A stretch of DNA of 64,000 nt from DCFW01 sp963790715 (GTDB lineage: Bacteria; Bacteroidota; Bacteroidia; Bacteroidales; Bacteroidaceae). The notes under the pieces were generated by a model. It was not told where the DNA came from. It was given only the letters and a program-made list of their open reading frames with translations, and did no database searches. A program made the translations under genes and the position numbers. The DNA is taken from contig CAWBPN010000002.1 in the NCBI GenBank assembly GCA_963790715.1, positions 111,928-175,927 on the forward strand, given 5' to 3'. Below, piece after piece: positions 10,349-20,405 of this stretch (within the stretch, counting starts at the first letter, position 1; every line of letters begins with the position of its first letter).

Positions 10349-11476
10349 ATGAAAGTGATAAGATATATTTTATGCGGGTTGTTTGTTGCAACACTACTCA
10401 CAGCTTGTCATCACAAAGAAAAGAAATCGTATGATTCAATAGGTAAAAGCGGATTGACCACTCGTACGGAGTTCCTTAATAAGAATCTAAGGATTTTTAA
10501 GGATAAAGGTGTACTCTTCGGTCAGGAATATGGTACTATCGAAGGAGTAGGGTGGAAGAACAATATCCAAAATAGCGATTTCAAAAGTATTTGTGATGAC
10601 TTGCCTTCTTGTATAGGATTTGAATTGGCAGGTGTAGAGAAAGGGCTGCCGATTAATATCGATTCTATCAATTTTAATTTGATGCGTAGGGATATATTGG
10701 ATTATATTCGCCATGGCGGATTTATCACAATGTCGTGGACGACTCCTAATCCTTTCGGAAATAGATCGAAAGTAACAGATAAGGATATGGCGCAACTGTT
10801 GCAGGATAGAACACTGTCAAACAAAGCTCTGAAAGGATGGGTAAAAAAGGTTGCAGTGTATCTTGGTTCGTTGCAAGACGGCTATGGCATAAAAGTGCCT
10901 GTGGTTCTCAGTCTTTATCCTGAAACAGGTAAATCGTGGTGGAGCAATATATCGGCAGGTAACTATAAGGAATTGTATCAGCAGACAATGGGGTGGCTTA
11001 AGCATGACGGTGTGGATAATGTGTTGTTTGCTTATACACAAACGAAAGTCGGTGATGAGGCTGCGTTTATGTCGTGTTTTCCAGGTGAAGGGGTTGACGT
11101 AATTAATTTCAGGTATATTCAACCGAATACGGATAAGAGTGTGGCTACTTATCAGAATGTAATGTCGAAGATGTTGCCTATGCTCGTGAATTATGGAGAA
11201 GCCCAGAATAAAATTATAGGCATTACCACCGGCATGGAGGGAATACCCGATAAACATTTCTGGACTGAAACATTGTTACCGCTTATCAAGGCAAACAAAA
11301 TATCATATCTTATGTTGGGCAAAAGTTATGGTGATGCCAAGCAATTGCATTTTTGTGCACCTTATCCCGGAGACCAATCGGTGCCTGATTTTGTGAAGAT
11401 GTATAATGATAACTGCACTTTGTTTATGAGTGATGTTAACGGATTGTATTTGGATCATCCGAAACATATTTCGTGA
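10349..11476 (+). CDS. GH26-like lipoprotein, probably catalytically inactive
   Basis: 375 residues. A lipoprotein signal ends LLTAC. The fold clearly parallels the neighbouring 11506-12597 enzyme: RGVMFGHHDDPMYGLGWKWN corresponds to KGVLFGQEYGTIEGVGWKNN, and the C-terminal APYPG...DF is shared. The key motifs have diverged: where the neighbour has RPWHENNG this protein has SLYPETG, keeping Glu192 but losing the preceding His; where the neighbour has AVTETGY this protein has GITTGMEG, with no Glu at the nucleophile position. By hand alignment it is a pseudo-glycosidase, perhaps a mannan-binding protein, or an enzyme that uses another residue. It lies between two intact GH26 genes in the same operon. 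Confidence 0.75.
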   Translation: MKVIRYILCGLFVATLLTACHHKEKKSYDSIGKSGLTTRTEFLNKNLRIFKDKGVLFGQEYGTIEGVGWKNNIQNSDFKSICDDLPSCIGFELAGVEKGLPINIDSINFNLMRRDILDYIRHGGFITMSWTTPNPFGNRSKVTDKDMAQLLQDRTLSNKALKGWVKKVAVYLGSLQDGYGIKVPVVLSLYPETGKSWWSNISAGNYKELYQQTMGWLKHDGVDNVLFAYTQTKVGDEAAFMSCFPGEGVDVINFRYIQPNTDKSVATYQNVMSKMLPMLVNYGEAQNKIIGITTGMEGIPDKHFWTETLLPLIKANKISYLMLGKSYGDAKQLHFCAPYPGDQSVPDFVKMYNDNCTLFMSDVNGLYLDHPKHIS

Positions 11477-11505
11477 AAATATGAAGAAATGAAATTTATA
11501 GAAGA

Positions 11506-12597
11506 ATGAGAATATATATAAAAAACAGTATTTGCCTTTGTGCGGCGGTTGCCATATTGGCAATCGCGGGAATAACAACGCCATGCAAAGCTGTGAAGTT
11601 AACTAAAGAGACGCTTCGATTGAAGCAATATTTGTTGACCTCACCAAAACGCGGTGTGATGTTTGGACACCATGATGACCCTATGTATGGCTTGGGGTGG
11701 AAATGGAATGAAAATCGCAGTGATGTGAAGAGTGTATGCGGCGATTATCCGGCTGTGATGAGTTTTGATATGAGCGGTATTGAGTTCGGACATAGTTGCA
11801 ATTTGGATAGTGTACCGTTTGTGCGCATTCGTAAAGAAGCCGTAAAGCAATATTTGCGAGGTGGTATCGTCTCGTTAAGTTGGCATTTGGATAATCCGGC
11901 AACAAGTAAAAGTGCTTGGGATGTTTCCGATTCGCTTGTCGTTAGCAAGATATTAACCGGAGGCAATTTGCATAAAGAATTTTTACGCAGACTTGATTGT
12001 GTAGCTGCTTTTCTTGGTTCGATAAAGACCAATAAAGGAGTGAAAGTACCTATTATATTCCGCCCGTGGCATGAGAATAACGGCACATGGTTTTGGTGGG
12101 GTATTAAGTGCTGTACGGCTCAACAATATAAAGCATTGTGGAAAATGACTGTTGAACGACTTGCTGCCGACAATGTCGATAACGTATTGTATGCATACTC
12201 TCCGGGTGCCGATCCTAAAGCTTTTGCCAATACTTATCCGGGTGACAACCTGATTGATATCGTTGGATTCGACCAATATCAGGATTACGTAAGTCATGAT
12301 GTTTATGTTAAGTTGATGCGCGATATGTTGCAATATCTGACTGAATTCAGTAAAGAGCACCATAAGATAATGGCTGTTACCGAAACAGGATACGTCACTT
12401 TGCCGGACTCTTTGTGGTGGACTCATACATTGTTGCCGATTATAAAAGATTATCCGATAGCATGGGTACTCGTTTGGCGCAACGCGCACCTGAAACATTT
12501 CTATGCTCCTTATCCAGGACAGAAATCGGCAGCTGACTTTATCAATTTCTATAAAGATAAATACACACTATTTTGTAAAGATATCAACATCAGATAA
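11506..12597 (+). CDS. GH26 beta-mannanase / mannobiose-producing hydrolase, exported
   Basis: 363 residues. The signal peptide (residues ~1-28, ending ITTPCKA) has a Cys near its end, so it may be periplasmic or lipidated. The GH26 catalytic residues are intact: acid/base Glu190 in FRPWHENNGTWFWWG and nucleophile Glu293 in MAVTETGY. PGDNLIDIVGFDQY is also typical. In Bacteroides mannan loci with this exact set of neighbours (GH130, permease, epimerase) the equivalent enzyme releases mannobiose, the substrate for the 2-epimerase. I infer the same role here. It lies 11 bases before the phosphorylase gene. Confidence 0.92.
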   Translation: MRIYIKNSICLCAAVAILAIAGITTPCKAVKLTKETLRLKQYLLTSPKRGVMFGHHDDPMYGLGWKWNENRSDVKSVCGDYPAVMSFDMSGIEFGHSCNLDSVPFVRIRKEAVKQYLRGGIVSLSWHLDNPATSKSAWDVSDSLVVSKILTGGNLHKEFLRRLDCVAAFLGSIKTNKGVKVPIIFRPWHENNGTWFWWGIKCCTAQQYKALWKMTVERLAADNVDNVLYAYSPGADPKAFANTYPGDNLIDIVGFDQYQDYVSHDVYVKLMRDMLQYLTEFSKEHHKIMAVTETGYVTLPDSLWWTHTLLPIIKDYPIAWVLVWRNAHLKHFYAPYPGQKSAADFINFYKDKYTLFCKDINIR

Positions 12598-12608
12598 AAT
12601 ATTATATT

Positions 12609-13787
12609 ATGACTGACTTTAATAAAAGATTATCGGAGATTACTGCCAGATATGAAGCATTAATTACACGTAAGAATGAACCCTTGTTTGACGATAATGG
12701 AATTATCACTCGTTATAAGTATCCTGTACTAACAGCAGCTCATGCTCCGATTATATGGAGATATGATCTTAATGAGAAGACTAATCCTTATTGTATGGAA
12801 CGCATAGGAGTGAATGCGACAATGAATAGCGGGGCTATCAAATGGCATGGTAAATATATATTGATAGTACGTGTTGAAGGAGTAGACCGAAAATCATTTT
12901 TTGCAGTAGCTGAAAGCCCTAATGGTATAGATAATTTTCGCTTTTGGGATCATCCGATTGTAATGCCGGAAACCGATAATTCTGCAACAAACATATATGA
13001 TATGAGGTTGACTGCTCATGAGGATGGTTGGATTTACGGTATATTTTGCGCCGAACGCCATGATCCTTCAGCATATGAAGGCAATTTGTCTTCTGCTGTA
13101 GCCACAGCAGGTATTGCACGTACTCATGATTTGGTTCATTGGCGACGCTTGGATGATTTGAAATCCGGCAGCCAGCAACGTAATGTTGTGTTGCATCCGG
13201 AATTTGTCAACGGTAAGTATGCTTTATACACACGTCCTCAGGACGGATTTATCGACACCGGTAAAGGTGGTGGCATAGGTTGGGCGTTGGTTGACGACAT
13301 AACGCATGCAGAAATAAAAGAAGAAAAAATTATAGATTGCAGATATTATCATACAATTAAAGAAGTAAAGAATGGAGAGGGCCCTCAACCTATAAAGACA
13401 TCAAAAGGTTGGCTTCATCTTGCACATGGTGTACGTGCATGTGCTGCAGGTCTGAGATATGTATTATATTTGTATATGACTTCACTCAATGATCCTTCAA
13501 AACAGATAGCAACGCCGGGCGGTTATTTCCTGGCGCCTGTAGGAGAGGAGCGTGTAGGTGACGTGTCAAACGTATTATTCAGCAACGGTTGGATTTGTGA
13601 TGACGATGGCAAAGTGTTTATCTATTATGCTTCATGCGACACACGAATGCATGTGGCGACTTCTACTGTAGATAAATTGGTGGATTATTGCATGGATACA
13701 CCTGTTGATGGTCTCACAACGTCTTGTTCTGTAGCAACATTGAATAAATTGATTGATAAAAATATAGCATATTTAAAAACAAAATAA
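12609..13787 (+). CDS. GH130 4-O-beta-D-mannosyl-D-glucose phosphorylase
   Basis: 392 residues with no signal peptide, so cytoplasmic. GH130 five-bladed propeller features include NATMNSGAI, YDMRLTAHEDGW and LAHGVRACAAGLRYVLYLYM. The Asp in YDMRL is residue 131, the same number as the general acid described for the Bacteroides fragilis enzyme of this family. The reaction is phosphorolysis of mannosyl-beta-1,4-glucose to mannose-1-phosphate and glucose. The substrate is made from mannobiose by the epimerase three genes downstream in this operon. The order GH26, GH130, permease, epimerase matches the known mannobiose catabolic operon of Bacteroides. Four bases separate it from the next start. 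Confidence 0.93.
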   Translation: MTDFNKRLSEITARYEALITRKNEPLFDDNGIITRYKYPVLTAAHAPIIWRYDLNEKTNPYCMERIGVNATMNSGAIKWHGKYILIVRVEGVDRKSFFAVAESPNGIDNFRFWDHPIVMPETDNSATNIYDMRLTAHEDGWIYGIFCAERHDPSAYEGNLSSAVATAGIARTHDLVHWRRLDDLKSGSQQRNVVLHPEFVNGKYALYTRPQDGFIDTGKGGGIGWALVDDITHAEIKEEKIIDCRYYHTIKEVKNGEGPQPIKTSKGWLHLAHGVRACAAGLRYVLYLYMTSLNDPSKQIATPGGYFLAPVGEERVGDVSNVLFSNGWICDDDGKVFIYYASCDTRMHVATSTVDKLVDYCMDTPVDGLTTSCSVATLNKLIDKNIAYLKTK

Positions 13788-13790
13788 GGA

Positions 13791-15164
13791 ATGGCAAAGT
13801 TAAGTGAGAAAATAGGTTACGGTTTCGGCGACATGTCGTCAAGTATGTTTTGGAAGATATTTACTTATTATCTACCGTTTTTCTATTCCGAAATATTCGG
13901 CCTTACTTTAGGCGAGGCTGCAACATTGTTGTTGGTAACCAAGCTGTGGGATGCTTTGTTTGATCCGATTATGGGCATCATAGCAGACCGCACAAAGACG
14001 CGTTTCGGCAAATACCGTCCGTATCTGTTATGGATGGCGATACCGTTTGCCGTGATGGGTGTACTCACATTTACCACTCCTGCATTTCCTCATGGATGGA
14101 AACTATTTTATGCTTATGCATCGTATATATTGATGATGACAGTATATAGTGGCATCAATGTGCCTTATGCAGCTATGTTGGGTGTGGTATCCAACGACGC
14201 ACAGGAGCATACGGTTTTTTCATCTTATCGTATGTTTTTTGCTTACGGCGGTAGTTTTCTGGCATTGGCCATATTTGAGCCGATGCGCGATTTCTTTGGT
14301 GGAATGAATTCGACAGTGGCCTGGCAGTTGACTATGGCGGTAATCGGTATTATTTGTGCCGTATTATTTTATTGTTGTTTTCGCATGACGCGTGAGCATG
14401 TAGTTCCTGTGGAGAAGAAAGAATCGAACTCAATAGGCAAAGACCTTAAGGCTCTGGTTACAAACGCTCCCTGGTGGATATTGCTTGTTGCAGCTGTTGC
14501 CGCTTTGTTGTTCAACTCAATTCGTGGAGGTGTGGCTGCATATTTCTTTAAAGACTATGTCGGCAGTAATGATAGTTTAGGTTTCGGCCTGACGCTTTCT
14601 TGCGGCGCATTCCTTGCCATAGGCGAAATATCCAATATGGTAGGCGTCGTTTTAGCTGTTCCCATATCCAGGCATATAGGTAAAAAGTATACATATGTCA
14701 TGGCAATGATCGGTTCGGGAGTATTGAGTGTTATTTTCTATTATATGCCGCAAACCGTCGTAGGAGTGTGGTGTCTGCTTGTGTTGCAAATGTTTATTTC
14801 CGCTTTTGCCGGCATGACCTTCCCGTTGCTATGGAGCATGTACGCCGATATATCGGATTATTCCGAATATAAAAACGGGCGCAGTTCCACAGGATTAATA
14901 TTTTCTTCATCATCAATGGCGCAGAAGTTCGGAGCTGCTTTCGGCAGCGCGCTCATACTTTGGATTCTTGATGCTTTCAGCTACAACACCAATACAAGTG
15001 CTGTTCAGTTGCCGCACACTCTCATCGGTCTTAATCTGATGATGAGTTGGATACCTGCAATAGGTTGTGTCATCGCAGCAGTTGCCGTAGCATTTTATCC
15101 ATTGACCGAAAAACGGTTGAAACCGATTGCGACTGAGTTGGAAATGAGAAGAAATAATAAATGA
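13791..15164 (+). CDS. GPH-type sugar:cation symporter (MelB-like MFS), probable mannobiose importer
   Basis: 457 residues with about 12 hydrophobic segments. The GPH family signature occurs near the N-terminus: LSEKIGYGFGDMSSSMFWKI, then DALFDPIMGIIADRTKTRFGKYRPYLLW, in which the Asp residues of helix II and the R-T-K-T-R-x-G-K-x-R-P loop are characteristic. It should carry the disaccharide from the periplasm to the cytosol with a coupled ion. Placed between the phosphorylase and the epimerase, the cargo is inferred to be beta-1,4-mannobiose. The start is four bases after the GH130 stop with an AAGGA just before it, so translation may be coupled. Confidence 0.9.
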   Translation: MAKLSEKIGYGFGDMSSSMFWKIFTYYLPFFYSEIFGLTLGEAATLLLVTKLWDALFDPIMGIIADRTKTRFGKYRPYLLWMAIPFAVMGVLTFTTPAFPHGWKLFYAYASYILMMTVYSGINVPYAAMLGVVSNDAQEHTVFSSYRMFFAYGGSFLALAIFEPMRDFFGGMNSTVAWQLTMAVIGIICAVLFYCCFRMTREHVVPVEKKESNSIGKDLKALVTNAPWWILLVAAVAALLFNSIRGGVAAYFFKDYVGSNDSLGFGLTLSCGAFLAIGEISNMVGVVLAVPISRHIGKKYTYVMAMIGSGVLSVIFYYMPQTVVGVWCLLVLQMFISAFAGMTFPLLWSMYADISDYSEYKNGRSSTGLIFSSSSMAQKFGAAFGSALILWILDAFSYNTNTSAVQLPHTLIGLNLMMSWIPAIGCVIAAVAVAFYPLTEKRLKPIATELEMRRNNK

Positions 15165-15186
15165 CAAACGGATTAAGATATACATC

Positions 15187-16371
15187 ATGACAATAGAAAA
15201 ACTAAAGGAAGAAGTAAAAGATGAATTAGAGAATAACATATTGCCGTTTTGGATGACTCGCATGGTCGACAAAAAGAACGGAGGCTTTTACGGGCGTATA
15301 TCCGGTGACGGCATCACCTACGCAGATGCACCTAAAGGCGCAATATTGAATGGACGTATCTTGTGGGCCTTTTCGGCTGCATATCGCGTGTTGAAGAAAG
15401 ATGAAAATTTACGTATTGCCACTTATGCCAAACAATATATAACAGACCATTTTATAGATAAGCAATACGGCGGAATATATTGGAGTCTTAATGCCGACGG
15501 CACTCCTCTTGATACAAAAAAGCAGATGTATGCTCTCGGATTCGTTATATACGGTATGAGCGAATACGCTCGTGCAACCGGAGATAAAGAAGCACTTGAC
15601 TGTGCCGTTAAGCTTTTTCATGATATAGAATCTCATAGCTTTGACAAAGAGAAAAACGGTTACTTGGAAGCAACTACGCGTGATTGGCATGAGATTGAGG
15701 ACATGCGCCTTAGTGTAAAAGATGCCAATGAAAAAAAAACTATGAATACTCATTTGCATATTTTGGAGCCATATACAAATCTTTATCGCGTGTGGAAAGA
15801 TGACAGGCTTAAAGCACAGCTTGGCAATTTAATTGATATTTTTCTCAATTATATCTTAGACAAGCAAACGAATCATCTTAATTTGTTCTTTGATGAAAAT
15901 TGGGTTAGTAAGTATAAAATTCATTCTTACGGGCACGACATTGAGGCATCATGGTTGTTATATGAAGCCTGTTTGGTTTTGGGTGATGAAGAAAGAATGC
16001 AAAGAATAAAAGATGTTGTGCCTTCAATTGTTGGCGCAGCGAGTGAAGGATTGATGACGGACGGAGGCTTGATAGATGAGATAAATATAACAAAAGAGCG
16101 TGTCATAGCCGATAAAGATTGGTGGGTGCAATGTGAAGCCGTTATAGGCTTTGCCAATTTATATCAGTATTATAACGATAACAAAGCATTGGCGCAATGT
16201 TTTAATTCATGGAACTTCATCAAAAATCATATTATTGACAAAGTAGGTGGAGAATGGTTCTGGAGCATGAAAGCCGATGGTACGACAAATGTAAAAGACG
16301 ACAAAGCCGGCTTTTGGAAATGCCCTTACCATAATACCCGCATGTGTTTGGAAATTATTGAACGGTTTTAG
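15187..16371 (+). CDS. Cellobiose/mannobiose 2-epimerase (AGE family)
   Basis: 394 residues, cytoplasmic (no signal). It is an N-acylglucosamine-2-epimerase-type alpha6/alpha6 barrel. Conserved His-bearing segments are NTHLHILEPYTNLYRVW, YGHDIEASWLLYEA and KCPYHNTRMCLEI; AILNGRILWAFSAAYR and DGGLIDEI are further family marks. It converts the reducing-end mannose of beta-1,4-mannobiose to glucose, giving mannosyl-glucose for the GH130 phosphorylase. It is the last gene of the mannan operon; its stop lies only 19 bases from the convergent NRPS-like gene, and no clear terminator hairpin is seen between them. Confidence 0.93.
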   Translation: MTIEKLKEEVKDELENNILPFWMTRMVDKKNGGFYGRISGDGITYADAPKGAILNGRILWAFSAAYRVLKKDENLRIATYAKQYITDHFIDKQYGGIYWSLNADGTPLDTKKQMYALGFVIYGMSEYARATGDKEALDCAVKLFHDIESHSFDKEKNGYLEATTRDWHEIEDMRLSVKDANEKKTMNTHLHILEPYTNLYRVWKDDRLKAQLGNLIDIFLNYILDKQTNHLNLFFDENWVSKYKIHSYGHDIEASWLLYEACLVLGDEERMQRIKDVVPSIVGAASEGLMTDGGLIDEINITKERVIADKDWWVQCEAVIGFANLYQYYNDNKALAQCFNSWNFIKNHIIDKVGGEWFWSMKADGTTNVKDDKAGFWKCPYHNTRMCLEIIERF

Positions 16372-16390
16372 TGACTATTTTAAATACAGT

Positions 16391-19300
16391 TTATTGTACT
16401 TTCTCCGCCGGAACACCGATGAAGCGATTATCTGCAGGTAAAGTCTCATTTTTCATTAATACCGACAAGGCTTCAAGAATGGAATTTTTCTCCATAACCG
16501 AATCATAAAGTACTACCGCCATGCCGCCGACACTGCTATTATCCTTGATGGTTACATAAGACATCTTCATCACACGGTCTTCAAACAAGTGGGTTTGCAT
16601 AGTGCAATTGTCATTCAAGGCCACATCATCGCTTATATTTATCAAATCAAATTCGGTTATTTGTGTTGTAAACAGACAGGCTCGCTTGCCTATTTTACAT
16701 CCCAATAAGCGCAATGGATACTTAATGAATGCCGTACCGGTTAGCGTATTAAGGAAGAACAGTACCAAAAAATTTTCATACAAACCGGTTACTAATTCGC
16801 TTCGCCACACAAAACCACTCCAAAGAGGTTTGTTTTGCGGTTTGTATTTACCTACTATTATCCACTTTAAAATAGCCGTTACTATTGTTCCTAATAGAGA
16901 TGCTCCTATGTATAGGAACGGAAATACCACCAACAGTTGAATCAAACTTCTGTCTACTTGCAGATATGATATTACGCCTGTGATTACGCCGGCAAACAGT
17001 ATAAAAAATGTCGACGGTAACACTACTCTGAAAAACTCAACTATATAACGATAACAGAATAGCTTTTTCGAAGGCTTGTATGTTCGTCCTACCGAGAAAT
17101 CGTGGTTGATGTCGCGCTGTGGTAAGTATACTGCCGGAGAACCGAACCATGACGTGCCGTTCTTTACAGGTAAATCCTTATCTTTCATCTTTGAAAGAAC
17201 ACCGACAAGCACATCGTCTCCCAAACGGGATTTCGGACTGATTACTGCACTGTTGCCTACGAATGTACGGTTACCGATATATGTTTTATCTATTTCTATA
17301 TATCCGTTACGCACGTATGACGCTCCAACCGAAACCGAATCGGCCAGGAAACATTCATCTCCTGTGACAAGTAAATCTGGAGAAATAAATTCAACAGTTG
17401 ATATTTCAATACGTTTACCCATTTTTACACCCAAAAGTTTGAACCATTTCTGCAAATACAACGTGGTATACAGCGTGCCGATAACTTGCAAGCTCAGCTT
17501 CATCAGCTGGTCGAAGAACCATTTTTTATAATAAAACACACTTCTTACCGGGTATCGTCCCTCTTTTATATTGCCCAACAACACCCACTTTACTAGTGCA
17601 ATAATCAAAGTTAGCAATATGACAAACGAGACTCCGACAAAGATTGTAGTCCATGCAAAGTTCCAAATATCGGATATATAATTTATATGTGCCACAACCA
17701 TCATTCCCGGAAAGTATGCAATCATCGTAATCAATGGGAATAGGAATGTGCAAATAAACGAAAGCAACGTGTATCTTTTCGACCATAACGGAAGGCCTTC
17801 ACCGACTTGTTTATTAACTCCTAACTTAGTCGCAGGCGACCCTCCCCAATTTTCATTGGCAGGAATTGTGTATCCCGTCGGTAGTAATGTCAAGTCTTCG
17901 AGCGAACTGTTTTTCTCCATCTTGGAGTTATAAGATAGGCAGCATCTTGTACCCACAAAAGCATTGTCTTCCAATTCAATGGAACCGATTTTCAAATAAC
18001 CGTCTTCTATAGTATATCCCCTCAAATGTGTATCGGTACAGATACTTACATTATCACCCAGTTTCAATAGATCGAATATATCTATTGCCGCAGTGTTTAC
18101 ATAGCAGTTCTTGCCTATCTTTGCTCCCATTAGTCGTAGGTAGATGTTCATCAACGAAGTACCGCTGAAATATGCGACCGGACATATTGAAATAAGTTTG
18201 TCGATAAGCCAAAAACGGAAATAATAACTGCCCCAAAGCTTATACTTGCCGGGTTTTATCCTACCCAAAATTACCCATTTTGCACCTATTGCCAATATTG
18301 AAAGAGCCGGCAGGATACAAAAATATGCAAGCAAACTCATTATTGCGGAATATAAAACGCCGTTATCTGCCTGGTAATAATACGAGTAAACGAAGAACGG
18401 ACCTAACCATTCCATACCGAAAATCAAGATTAATACAATTAATGCGAGACCTTGACATATAGTACACGTATAGTAAGTCCCTCGTGAAGGTTTATTGATG
18501 TCTCTCTTCTCTTCTGGTTTCTCATTAGCTTTCGGCTTTTTCTTCTCCAATTCTTTTGCCAAGTCTGAAAGTATCGGGAACTTATAAACATCGGCTACCG
18601 ACATATTCTCGAACATCTTCATTTCACGCATTTCTGAAACGACAATTGCTGCAAGCAATGAATGCCCGCCTAAATCGTTGAAAAAATGATCGTCCATGGA
18701 AATGTCGTCCCTGTGTATATTCTTTGCAATAACTTTTACCATCGCTTTCTCCAAAGGAGTTGTCGGTGGTATTATCTTCTTATTGTTTGAAAAGCTTAAC
18801 GGGATTTTCGGTGTCGGCAAGCGCTTGCGGTCTATCTTTTGGCTTGTAGTCATCGGAAGTTCTGATATCACGTCCAATGTCGAAGGAATCATATAATATG
18901 GCAGCAATTGCCGGAATTCATTAGCAATAGCTTCACGATCGATAGCTTTACCTGCACGAAGCACTACGTAAGCGGCTAATTGTTGAGTGCTTTCATCCAA
19001 CTTGACAGCAGCTGCCTGCACGGCATCGTTCTTCATCAACAGGCCTTCTATCTCGGCAAGCTCAACACGGAATCCGCGTACTTTTACTTGCGCATCAGCC
19101 CTGCCGATAAATGCAAAATCTTTATCTCTCAGTATATTTGGCAACATCTCCGGTACGATAATAACGTTTCATCGTTCCGCAATATTTATCTGTTTCAATA
19201 AATTTGCTTGCCGTAAGGTCTTCCCTGTTAAGGTATCCTCGTGCTATGCTTTCGCCGCCAATCAATATTTCGCCTTCTTTGCCTACTTCAGTGATCGGCT

Positions 19301-20279
19301 CCATCTTCTCATCGACAAGCAACACCTCATAACCGTCCAATGCTTTACCTATGGTAACTTCCTCGCACGGTTGCAAGATAGAATAAGTTGCTATCACCGT
19401 AGCCTCAGTCGGTCCGTAAGTATTATACACAGTTCTGCCGGGTTTGCACCATCTGGTGGCAATATCTTTCGAACAAACTTCGCCACCGAAAATAAGAATC
19501 TTCAAACTCGGAATATCCTCTTTCACCATTGAAAGCAATGTAGGAGCACATGACAGAAAAGTGATTTTCAGGTTATTCAGCTTTGAAGCGAACCGGTCGC
19601 CCGAACGCATAATGTCGAAAGTACCTACCACCAACGTTGCACCAACAGACAGCGGTACCCATATTTCCTCAACCGAAGCGTCAAAAGATACTGAAAAACC
19701 CTGTAAAGCTCTGTCGTTATGGTCTATAGGATAAATCTTTTGAGCACCATGCACATAAGTAACGGCATTTTTATGCTCAAGCAACACGCCTTTCGGTTTA
19801 CCGGTTGTGCCGGATGTGTATATCATATAGCATAAATCATCCGGAGTACGATTGGGCACATCGGGTTTCACATCGGGATATTTCTCCAAGTCGGCAAAAG
19901 ACTTGTCTATATTATATATAGGAAACGCATTAAATTGCGCTCCTATATTATTTAATATTTCATCAGATGATATTAACAACTTGGCGCCGGCGTCTTCCAT
20001 GATGAAGTTTACACGTTCGGCAGGTATCTCGGGGTCCAAAGGTATGTAAGCGGCTCCCGATTTTAAAACACCGAGCATTACGATAGTAACCTCAGCTCTT
20101 CGCGGCAATAATATAACGACTTTATCTTCAGGCCCTATAGTTGTTCCATGTAAATAATTTGCTAATCTGTTAGCTTGTTGTTCGGCTTCAGCATAAGAAT
20201 ATTTCTTATTACCTTGCTCTATAGCCGTATTATCCGGATATAGGCGAACTGATTGTTCGAAGAAATTTTCTAAAAACAT
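16391..20279 (-). CDS. Pls/PosA-type NRPS-like protein (adenylation, carrier, three membrane/beta-helix repeats); one frameshift
   Basis: Two frames overlap at 19122-19147 and together make one ~1295-residue protein. The N-terminal frame carries adenylation motifs A3 YTSGTTGKPKG, A5 NTYGPTEATV and A7 YRTGD; the second continues with A8 FIGRADAQVKVRGFRVE, A10 QKIDRKRLP and the carrier-site LGGHSLLA. The C-terminal two thirds repeats three times a block of membrane segments plus a hexapeptide-type left-handed beta-helix. This is the layout of epsilon-poly-L-lysine synthetase-like enzymes. Dropping one A at about 19133 (in AAATATACTGAG read on the - strand) restores the frame. The product is unknown; the frame error may be a sequencing fault or a real lesion in a polymorphic gene. 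Confidence 0.82.
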
Positions 20280-20339
20280 TCCTTAGTTTTAATAATATAT
20301 CTTTTATTCTTAAAACAGTTATAATACTATTTCAAGCGT

Positions 20340-20347
20340 CAAAGATA
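20340..20347 (-). promoter_or_regulatory. Bacteroidetes-type -7 box upstream of the NRPS-like gene
   Basis: Reads TATCTTTG on the - strand, matching TAnnTTTG. It lies about 61 bases before the start at 20279. The -33 element is not obvious. Confidence 0.5.
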
Positions 20348-20405
20348 ATTATTTTTCGGGGTTGTCAAAATCAATTCATCGTTATAATTTCATTAAAATT
20401 GTTCT

